Below are positions 53,083 through 61,000 of a stretch of 64,000 bases of DNA, piece by piece; the stretch's first letter is position 1; every line of letters starts with the position of its first letter. The notes under the pieces are model-generated. The model saw only the letters and a program-made list of their open reading frames with translations, was not told where the DNA came from and did no database searches. Origin of the DNA: Phoenicimicrobium sp964438695. GTDB taxonomy: Bacteria; Atribacterota; Phoenicimicrobiia; Phoenicimicrobiales; Phoenicimicrobiaceae. The stretch is taken from NCBI GenBank assembly GCA_964438695.1, contig CAYTKP010000002.1:6442-70441 (forward strand), read 5' to 3'. A program made the position numbers and the translations under genes.

Positions 53083-53679
53083 ATGTCAATAAAAGATATA
53101 AAGGAAAAAATTATATCTGATGCAAAAAATAAGGCTAATAAAATTATCGAAGATGCTAATAATAAGGCAAAAGAAATAAGAGAAAAAGCCAAAAAAGAAT
53201 CAGAAGATATTAAGTTAAAAATATTAAATAGAATCAACCAAGAAATATTACTAAAAAAAGGAAAAATTATAACTGAAGCAAATTTAGCAGCGAGAAAAAC
53301 CATACTTTCCACAAAACAAGATATTGTCGAAAAAACTTTTAATAAGGCTTTAGATAAAATTATTAAATTAGACGATAAACAATATTTAAATTTTATAAAA
53401 AAAATAATACTGAATAACATCGAAAAGGGAGATGAAACAATTTTTATAAGTTCCTTAGATAAAGATAGAGTCACAAAAAATTTTATCAAAGAGATTAACG
53501 ATGAATTACAGACAAACGGTAAACAAGGGAAATTAAAATTATCTTCAACCTATTTAGATATAAAAGGAGGAGTAGTAATTAGCTCAGATAATATAAGAAA
53601 AAATAGCTCATTAGAAATAATGTTCAAAAATGTCAGAGAAGAACTGGGAATAAAAATAACTCAATATCTTTTTGAATAG
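53083..53679 (+). CDS. ntpE: V-type ATPase subunit E
   Basis: Peripheral stalk protein. The first 110 residues are a long charged helix (DAKNKANKIIEDANNKAKEI), followed by a globular C-terminal domain that binds the catalytic head (SSTYLDIKGGVVISSDNIRKN, quoted in part). 198 residues. It starts 13 bases after ntpK with AAAGGAGAC upstream. Its TAG stop touches the first bases of the next leader-element hairpin. Confidence 0.93.
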   Translation: MSIKDIKEKIISDAKNKANKIIEDANNKAKEIREKAKKESEDIKLKILNRINQEILLKKGKIITEANLAARKTILSTKQDIVEKTFNKALDKIIKLDDKQYLNFIKKIILNNIEKGDETIFISSLDKDRVTKNFIKEINDELQTNGKQGKLKLSSTYLDIKGGVVISSDNIRKNSSLEIMFKNVREELGIKITQYLFE

Positions 53680-53877
53680 TATATTTTAGAGCATCGAATT
53701 TTATGAAATCCCAATACTCTAAAATATACTATTTTACCCGTTATCAAGGATACAAGTTTGCATAAGGAATGGATGGTTCTAACAAGTTTGTCAGGATTGG
53801 GAATGGTATTGCATAAAAAATAAATAACAAAAGACATAGATGGGTTTTAGGGGAGTTTACTATCCTGACAATCTTGA
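53678..53877 (+). repeat. leader element copy inside the ATPase operon, before ntpC (full length)
   Basis: Full copy starting at the ntpE stop codon. The 5' hairpin has 14 perfect base pairs, AGTATATTTTAGAG with CTCTAAAATATACT. A degenerate middle hairpin, GGAATGGATGGTTCTAAC, arm CAAGTTTGTCAG, GGAATGGTATTGC, AAGACATAGATGGG, terminal hairpin AGGGGAG-TTTA-CTATCCT and CTGACAATCTTG follow. It ends 34 bases before ntpC. Confidence 0.88.
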
Positions 53878-53910
53878 ATTAAAGAATTTATTTTCAAAAA
53901 GGGAATATGG

Positions 53911-54939
53911 ATGATTAGATATTTTACAGATAGTAGTAATACTGAGACTGAATATACATATGCAGTTGGAAGAATAAGAGAGTTGGAAAGAAAATTATTG
54001 AATAAGGTTTTATTGGATAAACTAATTGAATCTTATGATTTACCGTCCTCTATAAATCTTTTAATCGAAGGCGGATTAGATTCTTACGGTTTTGATATTT
54101 ATAATCATGCGGATTTTGAAGACTCTCTAAATAAGGAATTAATTCGTACATATAAAGTTATTAAAGTTATTTCTCCATATCCATTTATTTATTATGTATT
54201 TGCTCTGAATTATGATTTTCACAATCTCAAAGTGCTTATAAAATCAAAATATTTGAAAAAAAAATATACTGAATGTCTTTCGGAAATTGGTACGATAAAT
54301 ATAAAAAATCTTATAATGGCAATTGAAGAAGAAAAATATGCTGAAATTCCGGTATCTTTTGAATCTGCTGTCAGAAAAACAATATCCGAATATAAAAAAT
54401 TACAGGATCCAGGAATAATTGACTTGATCCTGGATAAAGAAAGGTACAATATTATTTCCAACATATTAAAAGATATTGAAGCCCCATTTTTGAAAGATTT
54501 TATTGAAATGAATATCGATCTTAACAATATTATTACTGCAATCAGGACAAAGATAAGAGGAGAAGATAAAAGTTTTTTAAAAAAAGTATTAATAGATAAG
54601 GGCAATCTTGATTTAAAAAATATTATAGATATTTTTGATTCTCCTTTGTCTTCCTGGAATGCAAAATTTGCCAAGACTGATTATGAAAAAGTTGTAGAAA
54701 TAGGTCTTAAAAGTTACGAAACAAAAGGTTCTTTAACAGAAATTGAGAGACTTGTAGATAATTATATTCTAAATTTTGTAAAAATAGGAAGGTTTATTAC
54801 TTTTGGAATGGAACCTCTTGTGGGCTTTATTGTAGCTAAAGAAAATGATATAAAAAATATTCGAATAATCCTGAGCGGTAAACTTAATAAATTATCGCCT
54901 GCAAAAATTAGAGAAAGAATACGTGATCTTTATGTATAA
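53911..54939 (+). CDS. ntpC: V-type ATPase subunit C (d-type)
   Basis: Funnel-shaped protein that couples the central shaft to the proteolipid ring. All-helical, 342 residues, with the family's YTYAVGRIRELERKLL at the N-terminus and EPLVGFIVAKENDIKNIRII near the end. The ATG follows AAAAGGGAATATGG. Position between E and F genes agrees with the assignment. Confidence 0.93.
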   Translation: MIRYFTDSSNTETEYTYAVGRIRELERKLLNKVLLDKLIESYDLPSSINLLIEGGLDSYGFDIYNHADFEDSLNKELIRTYKVIKVISPYPFIYYVFALNYDFHNLKVLIKSKYLKKKYTECLSEIGTINIKNLIMAIEEEKYAEIPVSFESAVRKTISEYKKLQDPGIIDLILDKERYNIISNILKDIEAPFLKDFIEMNIDLNNIITAIRTKIRGEDKSFLKKVLIDKGNLDLKNIIDIFDSPLSSWNAKFAKTDYEKVVEIGLKSYETKGSLTEIERLVDNYILNFVKIGRFITFGMEPLVGFIVAKENDIKNIRIILSGKLNKLSPAKIRERIRDLYV

Positions 54940-55264
54940 AATTGCTTTAGTGGGAGACAGAGACTCAATAATAGGATTTCAACTATTGGGAGTTTCTATT
55001 TTTTCCGTAACTAATAAAGAAAAAGAAGAAGCTATAAATATTTTAAATGAATTGATAAAAGAAAAATATGCAGTAGTATTTATAACTGAAGAAATAGCTT
55101 CCCTAATACCTGAAAAAATTGAGGAATTGCAAAAAAAATACTTAATTAGCATAACTATAATTCCTAATAAATTAGAAAGGAATAATTTGGGAATTAAGAT
55201 ACTAAGAAAAAATGTAGAAAAAGCGATAGGCACAGATATTTTATTTAAGAAAGAGGGAGAATGA
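54932..55264 (+). CDS. ntpG: V-type ATPase subunit F
   Basis: Small regulatory shaft subunit (called G in Enterococcus hirae). The Rossmann-like fold begins MYKIALVGDRDSIIGFQLLG, and AVVFITEEIASLIPEKI is typical. I choose the ATG at 54932, which overlaps ntpC by 8 bases, over a GTG three codons upstream; this gives 110 residues. Its TGA overlaps the ntpA ATG. Confidence 0.92.
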   Translation: MYKIALVGDRDSIIGFQLLGVSIFSVTNKEKEEAINILNELIKEKYAVVFITEEIASLIPEKIEELQKKYLISITIIPNKLERNNLGIKILRKNVEKAIGTDILFKKEGE

Positions 55265-57024
55265 TGGAAACAGGGAAAATTATTAAAGTTGCTGGACCTG
55301 TAGTTGTAGCTGAAGGATTAAGAGGAGCTAAAATGTACGATGTGGTACAAGTAAGTACGCAAAAATTAATTGGTGAAATAATTGAACTCGACGAAGATCT
55401 GGTTACCATCCAAGTTTATGAAGAAACTGCGGGAATTGGTCCTGGAGAACCTGTTTTTTCAACTGGCGCACCCTTGAGCGTAGAATTAGGTCCAGGTCTT
55501 ATCACCTCAATTTATGATGGCATTCAAAGGCCTTTAGATATAATTAGAACAAATGAGGGGAATTTTATCACTAGAGGAGTAGAGGCATATGGAATTGACA
55601 GAGAAAAAAAATGGGAATTTAAGCCCGTTATTAAAAAAGGAGATCAAGTAACTTCTGGTGATATTATTGGAGTTATTCAAGAAAGTAGCATTATTCAACA
55701 CAAAATTATGGTGCCATATAGCATTCAGGGTGAAATCAAAGAAATATATAGCGGTAAATTTACAGTCACAGATACCATTGCCAGGATAAAAGAAACAAAT
55801 GGCTCAATTGCTGAGATTAAAATGTTACAAAAATGGCCGGTAAGAAAATCAAGGCCCTATAAAGAAAAATTACCTCCCATTGAACCATTAATTACTGGTC
55901 AGCGGGTCATTGATACATTTTTCCCTATCGCAAAAGGGGGGACAGCTTGTATTCCTGGACCCTTTGGTAGTGGTAAAACTGTGGTTCAACATCAAATATC
56001 TAAATGGTGTAACGCGGAAATTATTGTTTTTATTGGGTGTGGTGAAAGGGGTAATGAAATGACAGATGTGCTATTAGAATTTCCAGAATTAATTGACCCT
56101 TATTCCGGAAAACCATTAATGGAAAGAACCATCCTAATTGCCAATACCTCAAATATGCCAGTAGCAGCTCGTGAAGCTTCGGTCTATACTGGTATAACTA
56201 TTGCAGAGTATTATCGAGATATGGGTTATAATGTTGCTCTTATGGCAGACTCAACTTCTCGTTGGGCAGAGGCTATGCGGGAAATATCTGGTAGATTAGA
56301 AGAAATGCCTGGTGAAGAAGGATTTCCAGCTTACTTAGGTACCCGAATTTCTAGTTTTTATGAGAGATCAGGTAGAGTAAAATGTTTATGCAAGGATAAT
56401 AGAGAGGCAACTTTAAGCGTCATTGGCGCAGTATCACCTCCAGGTGGAGACTTATCCGAACCAGTTACTCAAAATACTTTACGTACAGTTCAAGTTTTTT
56501 GGAGTTTGCAAGACAAATTAGCCTACAAAAGACATTTTCCAGCAATTGATTGGTTAACAAGTTATTCGCTTTATTTATCCCAGTTATCTGAATTTTATGG
56601 TAAAGAAATCAGTAAAGATTTTATAGAATTGCGTAGTAAATCTATGGAAATTCTTCAGGAAGAGGCAGAGTTAGAAGAAATTGTCAGATTAGTAGGAATT
56701 GATGCCTTATCAACTAATGAAAGATTAGTGTTAGAAACTGCTAAATCCATTAGAGAAGATTTTCTTCATCAAAACGCTTTTGATGAAGTAGACACTTATA
56801 CTTCTATTAAAAAACAATATCTAATTTTAAAGTTAATCATATTATTTCATAGACAAGCGGAGAAAGCAATTACCAACAAAGGTGTAACCATAGATCAATT
56901 AAATGCTCTACCAGTTAAAGCAAAAATAGTGCGCGCTAAATTTATTAAGGAAGAAAATTTAGATAAGTTTCGTGAAATTGAAAATGAAATAATATCCCAA
57001 ATTAACGCTATAACCACTATTTAA
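55261..57024 (+). CDS. ntpA: V-type ATPase catalytic subunit A
   Basis: ATP-hydrolysing or ATP-synthesising subunit of the V1 head. An N-terminal beta-barrel (about residues 1-70), the long non-homologous insert of the A subunit (about 115-190), the P-loop GPFGSGKTVVQH near residue 235, the catalytic Glu in GCGERGNEM, and the arginine-containing C-terminal helical domain. 587 residues. The start ATGATG overlaps ntpG by four bases. Confidence 0.97.
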   Translation: MMETGKIIKVAGPVVVAEGLRGAKMYDVVQVSTQKLIGEIIELDEDLVTIQVYEETAGIGPGEPVFSTGAPLSVELGPGLITSIYDGIQRPLDIIRTNEGNFITRGVEAYGIDREKKWEFKPVIKKGDQVTSGDIIGVIQESSIIQHKIMVPYSIQGEIKEIYSGKFTVTDTIARIKETNGSIAEIKMLQKWPVRKSRPYKEKLPPIEPLITGQRVIDTFFPIAKGGTACIPGPFGSGKTVVQHQISKWCNAEIIVFIGCGERGNEMTDVLLEFPELIDPYSGKPLMERTILIANTSNMPVAAREASVYTGITIAEYYRDMGYNVALMADSTSRWAEAMREISGRLEEMPGEEGFPAYLGTRISSFYERSGRVKCLCKDNREATLSVIGAVSPPGGDLSEPVTQNTLRTVQVFWSLQDKLAYKRHFPAIDWLTSYSLYLSQLSEFYGKEISKDFIELRSKSMEILQEEAELEEIVRLVGIDALSTNERLVLETAKSIREDFLHQNAFDEVDTYTSIKKQYLILKLIILFHRQAEKAITNKGVTIDQLNALPVKAKIVRAKFIKEENLDKFREIENEIISQINAITTI

Positions 57025-57049
57025 AGGGAAGGAGAAAATCTAGATAAAA

Positions 57050-58441
57050 ATGATTAAAGAATATTTGACTATATCTGATGTGGCTGGTCCTTTAGTAATT
57101 GTGGAAAAAACAACTGATGTAAAATATCAAGAATTAGTAGAAATAGAATTATCTTCGGGGGAAATGAGAAGAGGACAAGTGCTGGAAGTTACCAAAGATA
57201 AGGCAGTAGTTCAAGTATTTGAAGGAACCACAGGTATCAATGTTTCAGAGACTAAAGTCCGATTTTTAGGCAAAGTAATAGAATTGCCAGTTTCTTTAGA
57301 CATTTTAGGAAGAATATTTGATGGCTCAGGCAGACCAATAGATAATGGACCTAAAATTATTGCTGAAAAAAAATTAGACATAAATGGTAATCCTATAAAC
57401 CCCTATGCCCGAGATTATCCCAATGATTTTATACAAACTGGGATCTCTTCCATTGATGTTTTAAATACTTTGGTTAGAGGTCAAAAATTACCCATTTTTT
57501 CCGGTGCAGGCCTACCACATGCTAAACTTGCTTCACAGATCGCTCGACAAGCAAAAGTATTGGGTAAAGAAGAAAAATTTGCCGTAGTTTTTGCAGCAAT
57601 GGGAATAACTTTTGAGGAAGCAAATTTTTTTATCAATGACTTCAGGAGAACCGGGGCAATAGAAAGAAGTGTTATGTTTATAAATTTAGCTAATAATCCA
57701 GCAGTAGAAAGAATTATTACTCCCCGAATGGCTTTAACTTGTGCAGAGTATTTAGCCTTTGAAAAGGAAATGCATGTTCTTGTAATACTTACTGATATGA
57801 CCAATTACTGTGAAGCTTTAAGAGAAGTATCTGCGGCAAGAAAAGAGGTTCCTGGAAGACGTGGTTACCCTGGTTATTTGTACACAGATTTAGCTACTCT
57901 TTATGAGAGGGCAGGTAGGATAAAAGAAAGAAAAGGTTCAATAACTTTAATCCCAATATTAACTATGCCTGAAGATGATAAAACTCATCCTATACCAGAC
58001 TTAACTGGATATATTACTGAAGGTCAGATAATATTAGCAAGAGAATTGCATCTTAAAGGGATTTATCCGCCTATTAACGTATTGCCTTCTTTGTCACGTT
58101 TAAAAGACAAAGGTATTGGGCCCAATAAGACCCGAGAAGATCATGCAAATGTTATGAATCAGCTATTTGCCTCTTATGCTCGAGGCAAGGAAGCCAAAGA
58201 ATTAGCAGTAATATTAGGGGAAGCAGCGTTAACAGAAGTTGATAAAAAATATGTTAAATTTGCAGATAAGTTTGAAGAAATATTCGTCAAACAGGATGAA
58301 GACGAAAATAGAACAATTGAAGAAAGTCTAAGGTTAGGATGGCAACTGTTAACTATTCTACCAACAGAAGAATTAAAAAGAATAAAAGATGAATTTATTG
58401 AAAAATATTTACCCAAGGATTCAGTGGAGGCTAAAATATAA
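57050..58441 (+). CDS. ntpB: V-type ATPase non-catalytic subunit B
   Basis: Regulatory nucleotide-binding-fold subunit that alternates with A in the head. The degenerate P-loop region reads PIFSGAGLPHAKLASQIARQ, confirming the non-catalytic type; VPGRRGYPGYLYTDLATLYERAG (quoted in part) is highly conserved. 463 residues. AGGGAAGGAG lies about 17 bases before the ATG, a longer spacing than usual. It ends immediately before ntpD. Confidence 0.97.
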   Translation: MIKEYLTISDVAGPLVIVEKTTDVKYQELVEIELSSGEMRRGQVLEVTKDKAVVQVFEGTTGINVSETKVRFLGKVIELPVSLDILGRIFDGSGRPIDNGPKIIAEKKLDINGNPINPYARDYPNDFIQTGISSIDVLNTLVRGQKLPIFSGAGLPHAKLASQIARQAKVLGKEEKFAVVFAAMGITFEEANFFINDFRRTGAIERSVMFINLANNPAVERIITPRMALTCAEYLAFEKEMHVLVILTDMTNYCEALREVSAARKEVPGRRGYPGYLYTDLATLYERAGRIKERKGSITLIPILTMPEDDKTHPIPDLTGYITEGQIILARELHLKGIYPPINVLPSLSRLKDKGIGPNKTREDHANVMNQLFASYARGKEAKELAVILGEAALTEVDKKYVKFADKFEEIFVKQDEDENRTIEESLRLGWQLLTILPTEELKRIKDEFIEKYLPKDSVEAKI

Positions 58442-59059
58442 ATGTCGTTAAAAGTTAATCCTAATCGAATGGAATTATTAAGATTAAGAAAGAGGTTGGT
58501 TGTAGCAAAACGAGGGCATAAATTATTAAAAGATAAGAGAGACGCTTTAATTCAAGAATTCATTCGTTTAGTAAAAGAAAATAAAAAAATTAGAGAAGAA
58601 TTAGAAGATAGGTTAATGAAATGTTATATTATTTTTTCAAATGCTTCATCTTTAATGAGCAAAATAACTTTAGAAGAAACCTTAATGTTCCCTAAAGCAA
58701 AAAGCGCGGTTGAGGTAACTTTCAAAAATATAATGAGTGTAAATGTTCCGAAATATAAATTTAGATATGAAAAAGATTTTTACGCCTACAGTTTAATTAA
58801 TACAACTCCAGAATTAGATATTGCGTTGAGAAATTTTTATGAAATATTACCCTTGATGTTGAAATTAGCGGAATTAGATAAAGCTGCCAGTCTCTTAGCT
58901 GATGAAATCGAAAAAACCAGACGAAGGGTTAATGCATTAGAATACGTACTGATACCTGATATAGAAGAAACAGTAAAGTTTATTACTATGAAATTAGACG
59001 AAATGGCTCGATCTTCTACTTCAGCGATTATGCGAATTAAAGAAATTATAAGAGCATAA
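58442..59059 (+). CDS. ntpD: V-type ATPase subunit D (central shaft)
   Basis: Long antiparallel coiled coil that rotates inside the A3B3 head. The N-terminal VNPNRMELLRLRKRLVVAKR and the C-terminal KTRRRVNALEYVLIP are diagnostic. 205 residues. The ATG directly follows the ntpB stop, with the ribosome site GTGGAGG in the ntpB end. A strong terminator begins just after its stop, closing the operon. Confidence 0.96.
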   Translation: MSLKVNPNRMELLRLRKRLVVAKRGHKLLKDKRDALIQEFIRLVKENKKIREELEDRLMKCYIIFSNASSLMSKITLEETLMFPKAKSAVEVTFKNIMSVNVPKYKFRYEKDFYAYSLINTTPELDIALRNFYEILPLMLKLAELDKAASLLADEIEKTRRRVNALEYVLIPDIEETVKFITMKLDEMARSSTSAIMRIKEIIRA

Positions 59060-59095
59060 AAAAACGGCGTAAATTATACTTACGCCGTTTTTTTA
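59060..59095 (+). terminator. rho-independent terminator of the ATPase operon
   Basis: A perfect 12-bp stem, AAAACGGCGTAA (59061-59072) with TTACGCCGTTTT (59080-59091), a 7-base loop and a run of seven T. It starts one base after the ntpD stop. Confidence 0.95.
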
Positions 59096-59103
59096 TGTTT
59101 ATA

Positions 59104-59267
59104 TCTTGGAGCATTGGAATTTCAAAATTCCGATACTCTAAAATGAATTCTTATTTAAAAAGTAATAGATTCTAAAAAGATTGTCTGGAAAAGTTTATAT
59201 AAACCGAAATAGAATAAAAAAGTAGTAGAAGGGCTTCAAGGGAGTTTACTCCCCTGATAATTTTGTA
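59104..59267 (+). repeat. leader element copy before the phosphoesterase gene (full length)
   Basis: Follows the ATPase terminator. 5' hairpin GGAGCATTGGAATTTC with AAATTCCGATACTC, arm AAGATTGTC, TTTATATAAACCGAAATAG spacer core, terminal hairpin GGGAG-TTTA-CTCCC and CCTGATAATTTTG. It ends 21 bases before the ATG. Lying after a terminator, this copy must be transcribed from its own promoter if it is a leader RNA. Confidence 0.86.
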
Positions 59268-59287
59268 TTATAACTTAGAGGTGAATT

Positions 59288-60022
59288 ATGAAGATTGGAA
59301 TAATCTCTGATATTCATAGTAATTCTGAGGCATTAGATAATGTTTTGAAAGATGTAAAAGAAATTGATGAATTTATTTGTTTAGGAGATATTGTTGGTTA
59401 TGGAGCAGATCCTGATTATTGTATTAAAAGAATGAAGGAATTAAACTGTAGATGCATAGCAGGGAATCATGATTTTGGCGCAGTAGGAAAACTGGATATA
59501 AATTATTTTAATTACGCAGCAAGAGAAGCAATTTTATGGACATCTCAAAAATTAGATAATGATAGCATCAGATATTTATTAAATCTATCTGAAAATCTCA
59601 CTATTAGAGGCAAAATATATGCAGTTCATGGAAGTCCTCGTGAACCAATGTGGGAGTATATTTTGGATGAAAACACTGCAAATTTAATTTTTAATAGATA
59701 TGATTTTAACATATATTTTATAGGACATTCCCATTTAGCCGGATATTTTTCTTTCGATAAAAATAGTGGAAGAATAAATTATACTAATTTAAATAATGGT
59801 GGTAATATTGAAATAGATAAAAATAAAAGGTATATTATTAATTGTGGGAGTGTTGGCCAGCCTCGAGACGGTAACCCAAAGGCAAGTTATGGTATTTACG
59901 ACATAAATTCCCAAAAGATTGTAATTAATCGTGTTTCTTATCCAATATATTTAACTCAAAAGAAAATAATTAATGCTGGATTACCTGAAGTTTTAGCTGA
60001 AAGACTTAGTTTTGGAAGATAA
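59288..60022 (+). CDS. metallophosphoesterase, YfcE/MJ0936-like
   Basis: Calcineurin-like phosphoesterase with two metal sites. Motifs in order: SDIHSNSEAL (residues 7-16), LGDIVGYGADP, GNHD, HGSP and GHSH, then the family's NCGSVGQPRDGNPKASYGIYD (quoted in part). 244 residues, probably cytoplasmic. Relatives hydrolyse phosphodiesters or dinucleoside polyphosphates; the natural substrate cannot be read from sequence. TTAGAGGTG precedes the ATG. A tRNA gene starts 4 bases after the stop. Confidence 0.9.
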   Translation: MKIGIISDIHSNSEALDNVLKDVKEIDEFICLGDIVGYGADPDYCIKRMKELNCRCIAGNHDFGAVGKLDINYFNYAAREAILWTSQKLDNDSIRYLLNLSENLTIRGKIYAVHGSPREPMWEYILDENTANLIFNRYDFNIYFIGHSHLAGYFSFDKNSGRINYTNLNNGGNIEIDKNKRYIINCGSVGQPRDGNPKASYGIYDINSQKIVINRVSYPIYLTQKKIINAGLPEVLAERLSFGR

Positions 60023-60025
60023 TAA

Positions 60026-60102
60026 GTGCCCGTGGCTTAATCGGATAAAGCGACGGCCTCCGGAGCCGTAGATTGGAGGTTCAAGTCCTCTCGGGCACAC
60101 CA
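60026..60102 (+). tRNA. tRNA-Arg (anticodon CCG)
   Basis: A 77-base cloverleaf with encoded CCA: acceptor stem GTGCCCG with CGGGCAC, D arm GGCTTAATCGGATAAAGC, anticodon arm ACGGC-CTCCGGA-GCCGT giving anticodon CCG for CGG codons, and T arm GGAGG-TTCAAGT-CCTCT. The flanks AATAAG and CTTATT can extend the acceptor stem in the precursor. It may be cotranscribed with the phosphoesterase gene. Confidence 0.97.
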
Positions 60103-60336
60103 CTTATTATGTAATAAGTAACAAGATTGAATTTCCTAAATCATAAAAATAGACACTTATTACACGTTACTTATAACATGTTACACATTACACATTTGTT
60201 GGTTACCTGATTAATTGTGGAATTAGTCAATTAGTTTATAGGTAGATTGACAAATTTTGTATTTAATACTAACAACTATTCACTGACGACTAATTTAATT
60301 GGTGAATTATTACATAAGTAAAGTTGGATAAATCAT
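60103..60336. repeat. intergenic repeat region between tRNA-Arg and plsC
   Basis: The segment 60111-60235 resembles 3387-3500. Both have inverted GTAATAAG and CTTATTAC arms (here GTAATAAGT at 60111-60119 and ACTTATTAC at 60155-60163), a shared AAGATTGAATTTC-like core and a TTACACATTACA-like tail. A CTATTCACTGACGACTAATTT motif lies at 60275-60295. No ORF or leader element is present. Confidence 0.5.
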
Positions 60337-60957
60337 ATGTTCTATTATGTAGCAAGAGCTATATGCTGGTTATTACTAAAAATATTTTGGCGGGTGGAAG
60401 TAAAAGGAATTGATAATATTCCTAAAAATGGCGGATTAATATTGGCTTCAAACCATGTTAGCTATTTAGATCCAATCGTCTTAGGTATATCAATCAAAAG
60501 GAAAATATATTTTATTGCCAAAAAAGAAGCCTTTAATAATTTTTTTGGTAGTCTTTTACTTCATAATTTAAATGCTTTTCCAGTAGACAGGGGAAAAACT
60601 GATATACTTGCTTTTAAAAAAGCTATAAACATCCTAAAAGAAGGAAAAATATTAGGAATATTTCCGGAGGGTACACGTTCATCTAATGGTGAACTACAAG
60701 AATTAAAAATAGGAGTGTTAAAAATTGCTAAAAAAGCAGGTGTTCCTATCTTACCAGTAGGAATTATTGGTACGCATAAAATATATCCTCAAGGGAAAAA
60801 GTTCCCTGTTTTGTTTAAGTACAAAATAATTATCAATTATGGTATCCCACAATATTTCACAGATGTAGACTTAAAAGATAAAGAAAGCCAAAAAGAAGTA
60901 ATAAATCTATTAAGTAATAAGATAAGAGAATTATCTAACCTAAATATAACTAAATAA
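60337..60957 (+). CDS. plsC: 1-acyl-sn-glycerol-3-phosphate acyltransferase
   Basis: Acylates lysophosphatidate at position 2, the step after PlsY. The catalytic HX4D motif is SNHVSYLDP near residue 40, and the substrate motif is FPEGTRSSNG near residue 108. An N-terminal hydrophobic segment (CWLLLKIFW) suggests membrane association. 206 residues is normal for the short bacterial type. The ribosome site is weak (AAAGTTGG). Confidence 0.93.
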   Translation: MFYYVARAICWLLLKIFWRVEVKGIDNIPKNGGLILASNHVSYLDPIVLGISIKRKIYFIAKKEAFNNFFGSLLLHNLNAFPVDRGKTDILAFKKAINILKEGKILGIFPEGTRSSNGELQELKIGVLKIAKKAGVPILPVGIIGTHKIYPQGKKFPVLFKYKIIINYGIPQYFTDVDLKDKESQKEVINLLSNKIRELSNLNITK

Positions 60958-61000
60958 TTATTGGAATTATTAATAAAAAATATAGGGAAGGATAATAAAT

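Noticed and set aside
6083..59267. Dispersed intergenic repeats as a CRISPR array
   Set aside because: Copies are kilobases apart, differ in length and sequence, and are not separated by uniform spacers; no cas genes are present.
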